A stretch of 64,000 nucleotides of DNA from Chaenocephalus aceratus. Lineage: Eukaryota > Chordata > Actinopteri > Perciformes > Channichthyidae. Within the stretch, counting starts at the first letter, position 1, and every line of letters starts with the position of its first letter. A program made the position numbers and the translations under genes. Below are positions 58,024-64,000 of this stretch, piece by piece. A model generated the notes under the pieces. The model was not told the origin of the DNA. It made no database searches and saw only the letters and a program-made list of their open reading frames with translations. Where the stretch lies: positions 233,252-297,251 of the forward strand of contig JAMFTG010000141.1 in the NCBI GenBank assembly GCA_023974075.1, read 5' to 3'.

Positions 58024-58160
58024 GTCGTGGAGTAAAAGTACACCATTTACCTCTGAATTGTAGTGGCGTAGAAGTGCACAGTAGCAAATAATCAAAATCC
58101 TCAAGTAAAGTACAAGTACATTCTATTTAAGAACAGTACTTGAGTAAATCTATATAGTTA
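58024..58160. repeat. Partial duplicate of the 57680-57795 segment
   Basis: AAAGTACACCATTTACCTCT, GAATTG and GTAGAAGT occur in both stretches, followed by CTTGAATACG/CTTGAGTAAA. It is probably a second copy of the same element end. Confidence 0.75.
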
Positions 58161-58164
58161 CTTT

Positions 58165-58889
58165 ACCCTGCTGTCAGTAGCTGCAGTTCTTAGGTACTAA
58201 CCAAGTGCTCAGGTGAAGGAGGCTGGAGGATGCTTCCTGCGTGGATAGCATCTTTAATTTCACCGAGAGAAGGTGGCGTGTCTTTTGGGAACTGAGAGGA
58301 CGACAGCTGAGTCTGTGTGTCCTGGCCGGACGCTCTGAGGTCACAGCGAGGTTCCTCTCACAGCTCGAGTGCGATCAAAGCATGATGGCGCCTCAGAGAC
58401 CTCCTGACACCTCAGAGCACGTCCCTCGCATCGTTCTACGGGGCGTTTTATCGCCCGCCGGATCCTGAGGCCCGGAGCAGAGGGGTCGCTGTGTGACAGG
58501 GTTTTTAAAGGGCAGATGCACCCCTGAGGAACAACTGTACGTCTTAGTAGAGGAAGGGGAGGGTGCCGGGGTATCAGAGAGGAAGTATCAAACCAAAGAG
58601 ACTTTTGGATAACACATTGAGTGATCAGAAAAATATATATGTTGCCTTCATAAAGGAGCAACAATTAAGAAACCAAAAGGATATTATTAATATTATCAGA
58701 ACTAAACCAATGTTGTGCCATTTTACGCTTCCGAGCTGATGGAAATGTCATATCAGAGAGCTCTGCACAAAAGGTCATGTCAATGCAATGGCAATGAGTT
58801 ATTGAGATATTACAATCTGGACCAACCAGCAGAAGGCGATTTCCATATCTAAAGTTATGCTGTTAGCTTGTGTTAGGCGCCCCCCACTA
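58165..58889. other. Intronic sequence without supported features
   Basis: A 75-codon frame (58241-58468) shows no family resemblance. Confidence 0.5.
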
Positions 58890-59009
58890 ACCGTCGGTTC
58901 TTTTCAGTCGTGTCGACACCTTTTCGGTCGAAAACCCACCGATTCGACATGTCGAATCGGTGGGTTTTCGACCGAAAAGGTGTCGACACGACTGAAAAGA
59001 CCCGACGGT
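58890..59009. repeat. 120-bp palindrome with no spacer
   Basis: The centre is between 58949 and 58950 (GATTCGACA|TGTCGAATC). Positions 58899-59000 are perfectly self-complementary. One mismatch pair (58898/59001) then allows pairing out to 58890/59009. It contains GTCGAC twice. It is probably the fold-back core of a MITE. Confidence 0.95.
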
Positions 59010-59084
59010 GCGGGACACACCAATCTGACAGGGCGACAGGACGCTCATCAACGGCCAAAATCGGCTTGGTGTGTCCGGGGCTTT
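59010..59084. repeat. Short inverted-repeat element next to the palindrome
   Basis: GCGGGACACACCAATCTGAC and ATCGGCTTGGTGTGTCCGGG are imperfect inverted repeats of about 18 bp. It is probably part of the same MITE family as the palindrome. Confidence 0.6.
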
Positions 59085-59340
59085 ATACTCTTGATTAGTC
59101 GGTCAAATAAATCACTCTGATTGGCCGTTCAGCTAGCGAATCAGTGCATGAGAAGCGAAACGGAAGTGAGGGACCCAAACAAACGATTAAGAAGGCAAAT
59201 CTGAGGTTTCATTGAACTCCAGCTCTCGACTCAGGTTCGGGAAAGCCCCGTGAGCTTCTCGCTGTAGAGGGAACATGGAACACGCCATTTGTTGTTTGTT
59301 TATATCACGCAGTCTGTTCTTCTTCTCTCGCGAGTACACT

Positions 59341-59453
59341 GCAGAGCAACTATTTCAAGTATACTACGTCATAGAGTGGCGCAGAATGCTGGGCATTTAA
59401 ACAGTCCTTCGGCGCCACTCGATGACGTAGTATACCTGAAATAGTCGCTCTGC
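59341..59453. mobile_element. Fold-back MITE with 42-bp arms
   Basis: The left arm 59341-59382 (GCAGAGCAACTATTTCAAGT...) pairs with 59412-59453 with three mismatches. The loop is 29 bp. Further out, CTCGCGAGTA and TTTACTCGCGATTGAG extend the symmetry. The outermost GATTGAGAAACGGCC relates it to 48311-48672. Confidence 0.88.
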
Positions 59454-59489
59454 AGCAGTTTTACTCGCGATTGAGAAACGGCCACTCTT

Positions 59490-60043
59490 CCGGTTGTGGC
59501 CTCTTTTGAATGACGAATACACACTACCCGCCACCTGCTGGTGAGGAGAGTTATTGCCACTCACGCGTGCCAGATACAGAGTCCTGTCCTCTCGTGCAGA
59601 ACGCAGAGTCGTCAGCTGCAGTTTACGTCATGTATTCCATCACCTTCCTTTGTCAGTGCCACTTCGTTGAGGTGGGCTTGTTGTGTCGGGCCCCTCAGGC
59701 AGACAACACCCATTTAGGACAACGAGAATATCAGCATTGTGTGTTTTCTTCCTTTTTATCTTAGTGCAGATTGGCTGTGTTAGCTGTCTGCCTCTGAAAG
59801 CCCGCGGTGCCTCACAGATGCCGGGCTTCTAGATGCGGTTTTCAAGGTAGACAGCTTGTCAAGATGAGTGACAGGTGCTGTAGCGGGAATTAGACCGTCT
59901 GAGGGAGAGGAGGCGGGTGTTACACCACTCTGTCTGCACCAAGACAAAAAGGCACGTTGTTCATGTTATATGTATTCAATACGTTTTCACATCACGATAA
60001 AGCAAACAAACATGTTTCCAAGTGACGGATTATATGGATTATA
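59490..60043. other. Intronic sequence without supported features
   Basis: No frames or repeats recognised. Confidence 0.5.
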
Positions 60044-60069
60044 TTAAAGGTCACCTGTTATAAAAAAAA

Positions 60070-62037
60070 TCCTCTTCTTCATGTCTCTTCTACATCAACA
60101 TGTGTCCCCTCTTCTTCATGTCTCTTCTACTGTACATCAACATGTGTCCCCTCTTCTCCATGTCTCTTCTACATCAACATGTGTCCCCTCTTCTTCATGT
60201 CTCTTCTACATCAACATGTGTCCCCTCTTCTTCATGTCTCTTCTACATCAACATGTGACCCCTCTTCTTCATGTCTCTTCTACATCAACATGTGTCCCCC
60301 TCTTCTCCATGTCTCTTCTACATCAACATGTGTCCCCTCTTCTTCATGTCTCTTCTACATCAACATGTGTCCCCTCTTCTCCATGTCTCTTCTACATCAA
60401 CATGTGTCCCCTCTTCTCCATGTCTCTTCTACATCAACATGTGTCCCCTCTTCTCCATGTCTCTTCTACATCAACATGTGTCCCCTCTTCTTCATGTCTC
60501 TTCTACATCAACATGTGACCCCTCTTCTTCACGTCTCTTCTACATCAACATGTGACCCCTCTTCTTCATGTCTCTTCTACATCAACATGTGTCCCCTCTT
60601 CTTCATGTCTCTTCTACTGTACATCAACATGTGTCCCCTCTTCTCCATGTCTCTTCTACATCAACATGTGTCCTGTTATGGAAATATACGGCTCCCAAAC
60701 ACGGCTCTGGAGAGTACAAGTCAAATGATCAAAACAAATAAATGGTGAATCGAGAAAAGCTGTCTTTTGGTTATTTATTTGAAGCTTCAAATAAATGATA
60801 CAATAATATAATAATGTCACAAGTCGCACAGAGTATAAGATAGTCTGCGCGAGAGTGCGCAGATCAATGGAAAAGCAAAGGTTATATAGAACCCCAGTGG
60901 GAACGTGAGAAATCTGGATTCACACAGTCACATATTGTTATTAGACATCTGGCCTTCAAAGGGAGATAGCATAACGGTTCTCAGAGCAGGGAAGTTCGTG
61001 TGTGTCTGTGTGAGTCTCTTAGTAGCCACAGCAGCTCTTTGGCCTTGAAGGAGAGGAAGAAGAGATATATAATAATAGTAAGAATATATCAGGAAATGAG
61101 AAGCATTTGGTTTAAGCATATGAAAGAAATGAAAAAGGATGATAATAACTAAAAATTTCCACTACAGTCCCCTCTTCTCCATGTCTCTTCTACATCAGCA
61201 TGTGTCCCCTCTTCTTCATGTCTCTTCTACATCAGCATGTGTCCCCTCTTCTTCATGTCTCTTCTACATCAACATGTGTCCCCTCTTCTCCATGTCTCTT
61301 CTACATCAACATGTGTCCCCTCTTCTTCATGTCTCTTCTACATCAGCATGTGTCCCCTCTTCTTCATGTCTCTTCTACATCAACATGTGTCCCCTCTTCT
61401 TCATGTCTCTTCTACATCACCATGTGTCCCCTCTTCTCCATGTCTCTTCTACATCACCATGTGTCCCTTCTTCTTCATGTCTCTTCTACATCAACATGTG
61501 TCCCCTCTTCTTCATGTCTCTTCTACATCAGCATGTGTCCCCTCTTCTTCATGTCTCTTCTACATCAACATGTGTCCCCTCTTCTACATCAACATGTGTC
61601 CCCTCTTCTTCATATCTCTTCTACATCAACATGTGTCCCCTCTTCTTCATGTCTCTTCTACATCAACATGTGTCCCTCTTCTTCATGTCTCTTCTACATC
61701 AACATGTGTCCCCTCTTCTTCATGTCTCTTCTACATCAACATGTGTCCCCTCTTCTTCATGTCTCTTCTACATCAACATGTGTCCCCTCTTCTTCATGTC
61801 TCCTCTACATCAACATGTGTCCCCTCTTCTTCATGTCTCTTCTACATCAACATGTGTCCCCTCTTCTTCATGTCTCCTCTACATCAACATGTGTCCCCTC
61901 TTCTTCATGTCTCTTCTACATCAACATGTGTCCCCTCTTCTTCATGTCTCTTCTACATCAACATGTGTCCCCTCTCTCATGTCTCTATCACAGTGTCCCT
62001 CTTCTTCATGTCTCTTCTACATCAACATGTGTCCCCT
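60070..62037. repeat. 37-bp pyrimidine-rich minisatellite, array 2, in two parts
   Basis: It has about 16 units in 60070-60673 and about 23 in 61167-62037, with the solo LTR between. The unit is as in 15925-16276, with TTCTTCATG/TTCTCCATG and AACATG/AGCATG/ACCATG variants. Confidence 0.96.
60674..61166. mobile_element. Solo LTR (493 bp) with 4-bp duplication GTCC
   Basis: It begins TGTTATGG and ends CCACTACA, so it has TG...CA borders with short imperfect inverted ends. GTCC at 60670-60673 and 61167-61170 duplicates the array sequence. Removing the insert and one GTCC restores the reading ACATGTGTCCCCTCTTC of a normal 37-bp unit. No internal retroelement genes are present. The family is unknown. 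Confidence 0.88.
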
Positions 62038-62472
62038 CTGTGGAAAGAGACTCTGAAAGTTCAGGAACAAAGATTTTCTCTCTTTTTGATCCATTTCTAT
62101 AAAACCTGTCTGAAATTGAGCTGATCAGATTTTAGCCACTTTATGATGTCATAAACGATGTGTTGTCTTGTGTAACCATTAGCCAATCAGCAACCAAGGT
62201 ACCCCCCCCCCCCCCTTATCACCTGAATCTCCTCTAGAGCTCCATTGAGTTATTTGTAACCAAGTCTCTCTCAGAGGGGCGTGGGGAGGGGCTCCTTATC
62301 TTCATAAGTAACAGACAGAGAATCAGCACGTTGGAAACAGTTCTGAAACAGAGGGGGTTATGGGTAATGCTGCAATGATCTGTTTGGTGTTTCAGCCAAT
62401 CAGAGACAGGCTCTGGATATATCTGAGACCTGTGATATATTGATGAGAAACAGTATGATAGGGAACCTTTAA

Positions 62473-63359
62473 ATGATGGAATAATGCAACGGAGAGTAGA
62501 AGTAACAGAAGTACATCCCAGTGTACTTTGCAAAGGAAAACGGTCTGTTCAAAAGCAGAAAGAAGACTCGACTGTAAAGGCAAATCTTTGCAGGAAGCCA
62601 TTGTTTCGCCCTTTGTGACTTTTCAGCAGGGCGTCAGTGTCAAAGATAGCTTTGCAATCAGCCGCCGAGTTGAGCAATCACCAGTGTGTCCATGAGGAGG
62701 GTTTCCATTTGAAAAGATGTGAGCTTAATTTCAGAGTACATGGTGGAGATAAAAGAAAATTCTGCTTTTCTATTCTCTCCATCCATTTTCCACGGCGCCA
62801 TAATCAGTGTGTGGCATTCCCATTAGCTATTTTTACCGTTACAACGTGAGGAAAATCAAGGAAGTACTTTACCTTTAGGACTGTGCCATAATGTAGGAAA
62901 TAGACGAGCAGAACAGACCACACTGTTCTACTTCTGCAGCCACTCGTAATGTCCTACTTGATTTCTTCAATTCATCACCGAGGACTGGAAGAGTAATGGC
63001 GATGTAAGAAAACAAAGTCCACGAGGGACGTGTACTACATCATTCAGATTTAACACCGCCATCTGTTTGGTGGTGGCGAGTGCCTCAGACGGAGCCCTTT
63101 ACAGGAATGATGGATACGTTGGAGAGGCAGGGTCTTTACCTGCGGAGAAGTAGGTCTGGAATTGATGTTTGAGGAAAGAGACGCACTCGCCTCCCGTGGT
63201 GACACACCTGCGCTTCGGAGCGATGTGTGGTTCTTGTCTCTCGGCCGGTGAAGTTCGGGGAGAGACGGAAAACCAGCGGACGCCTCCCGCTAATTAATGT
63301 CAAATCAAAAGCTGACCTATTTAGAAAGGCAAGGCGCTTTCACACCTATCACGGGGCAA
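62473..63359. other. Intronic sequence without supported features
   Basis: Short frames without family resemblance. No repeat ends were seen. Confidence 0.5.
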
Positions 63360-63362
63360 TAT

Positions 63363-63380
63363 CCCCCCCCCCCCCCCCCC
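63363..63380. repeat. C homopolymer
   Basis: About 18 C in a row. Confidence 0.95.
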
Positions 63381-63624
63381 TCCAGCCGGCTCTGGTGTTT
63401 CAGACTTCCAGCTGTGCACTTCTGACAAGGCGACGCTGTGCTTGGAATCAATGATGTGATACATGTGGAATGTACTCGGAGCTGGAGAGGGCTTTTCTTT
63501 TATCTCGTACCGCCTTACTTTCAATCGGCCACGTTTATTTATTTTAGTTGAAGGAAGCTAAAATATTAAAAGTGTCGTCCGTTATAACTCAATGTCATGG
63601 TGGTTATCTGAGATGGCAAAAGTG

Positions 63625-63790
63625 CACACTTCCTTTATTCGAGTAGAAGTACAGATACCTGTAATGCCTCCATCGGACTCCTTTGTTTACTTCTGGAACA
63701 TCGTGACATCACAATGTAACACTTGCGCTTCTATTAGCTGGAGCTCCAACGCATTGTACATGATAGGCTAAGAGCTGGGACCAAAAGAGG
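63625..63790. repeat. Fragment of the element linked to the 57/98-bp repeats, inverted
   Basis: CATCGGACTCCTTTGTTTAC, TTCTGGAACATCGTGACATCAC and TTGTACATGATAGGCTAAGA are the inverse of 33840-33930. CGAGTAGAAGTACAGATACCT precedes it. Confidence 0.75.
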
Positions 63791-64000
63791 CAAAACTTGA
63801 CAGTGTCTTCCACACAGGTCGCACGTGTTGGCTGGTGACATGGGAATTGTAGTCTTTTAAAGTCCCTTGACTACAACAGTCACTACGAGGTAACATGTGG
63901 CCTTTTAAGACAGAACTGGCACATCCACGTATAGTACTTCATTGAACATGAATAACTGGCAACGGGTTTTTTATTTTCAGTCCAGGCGTAGTTCTGATTG

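Larger units (their letters stand above)
60048..62468. mobile_element. TTAA-flanked element with 37-bp array, split by a solo LTR
   Basis: TTAA at 60044-60047 and 62469-62472. The ends AGGTCACCTGTTATA and TATGATAGGGAACCT are imperfectly inverted. The right part (GGTTATGGGTAATGCTGC, CAGCCAATCAGAGACAGG) is shared with 17010-17179 and 29998-30060. A TTAA target suggests piggyBac-type mobilisation, which is inference. Confidence 0.72.

Noticed and set aside
58241..58468. 75-codon frame as a small gene
   Set aside because: It has no recognisable domain, no splice partners identified and it is in a deep intron.

Overview
The window reads as an intron-rich piece of a teleost (probably percomorph) fish genome. 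The evidence is one vertebrate gene split into short exons by kilobase introns, plus fish-type hAT, PIF/Harbinger, L2, RTE-like and SINE repeats, very long (GT)n tracts and many minisatellites. There is no prokaryotic gene organisation.

The only cellular gene I can support is on the + strand. It is a STAR-family RNA-binding protein best matched to KHDRBS3 (T-STAR/SLM2). Five internal coding exons are visible: 509-625 (KH core with the GPRG loop), 13561-13707 (rest of KH/QUA2), 15739-15878 (QUA2 tail and start of the RG region), 34068-34248 (Arg/Gly/Pro-rich) and 50497-50579 (Tyr-rich). All have AG/GT borders and compatible phases. The first exons and the C-terminal exons lie outside the window or were not found. 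Everything else is intron.

The introns are a record of nested mobile elements. I resolved several with their target-site duplications (TSDs). hAT elements with 8-bp duplications lie at 3779-5159, 9960-11318, 21249-22790, 22874-24631 and 43171-44532. PIF/Harbinger-type elements with TTA duplications lie at 27021-27554 and 46360-46965, and a related element at 52176-52450 has only its left TTA. A TTAA-flanked element spans 60048-62468, and a 493-bp solo LTR (60674-61166) is inserted in its minisatellite. A TA-flanked MITE (56589-56905) sits inside another array. An L2 reverse-transcriptase fragment (12211-13194), an RTE-like fragment (43211-43725), another LINE remnant (37532-37795) and a tRNA-derived SINE (37888-38076) complete the main set.

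The outstanding pattern is that most long minisatellites lie inside, or share sequence with, non-autonomous transposons: 57-bp units at two loci, then 98, 37 (two unrelated kinds), 33, 27, 23 and 15 bp. Several arrays carry dense motifs: ETS-like GGAAGT cores (14190-15045), G-runs (21602-22617), CCAAT plus GC boxes (34381-35957) and UCUU-type pyrimidine motifs just after a splice donor (15925-16276). A near-perfect 120-bp palindrome (58890-59009) is also present. Most long reading frames in the window are products of these repeats and are not genes.
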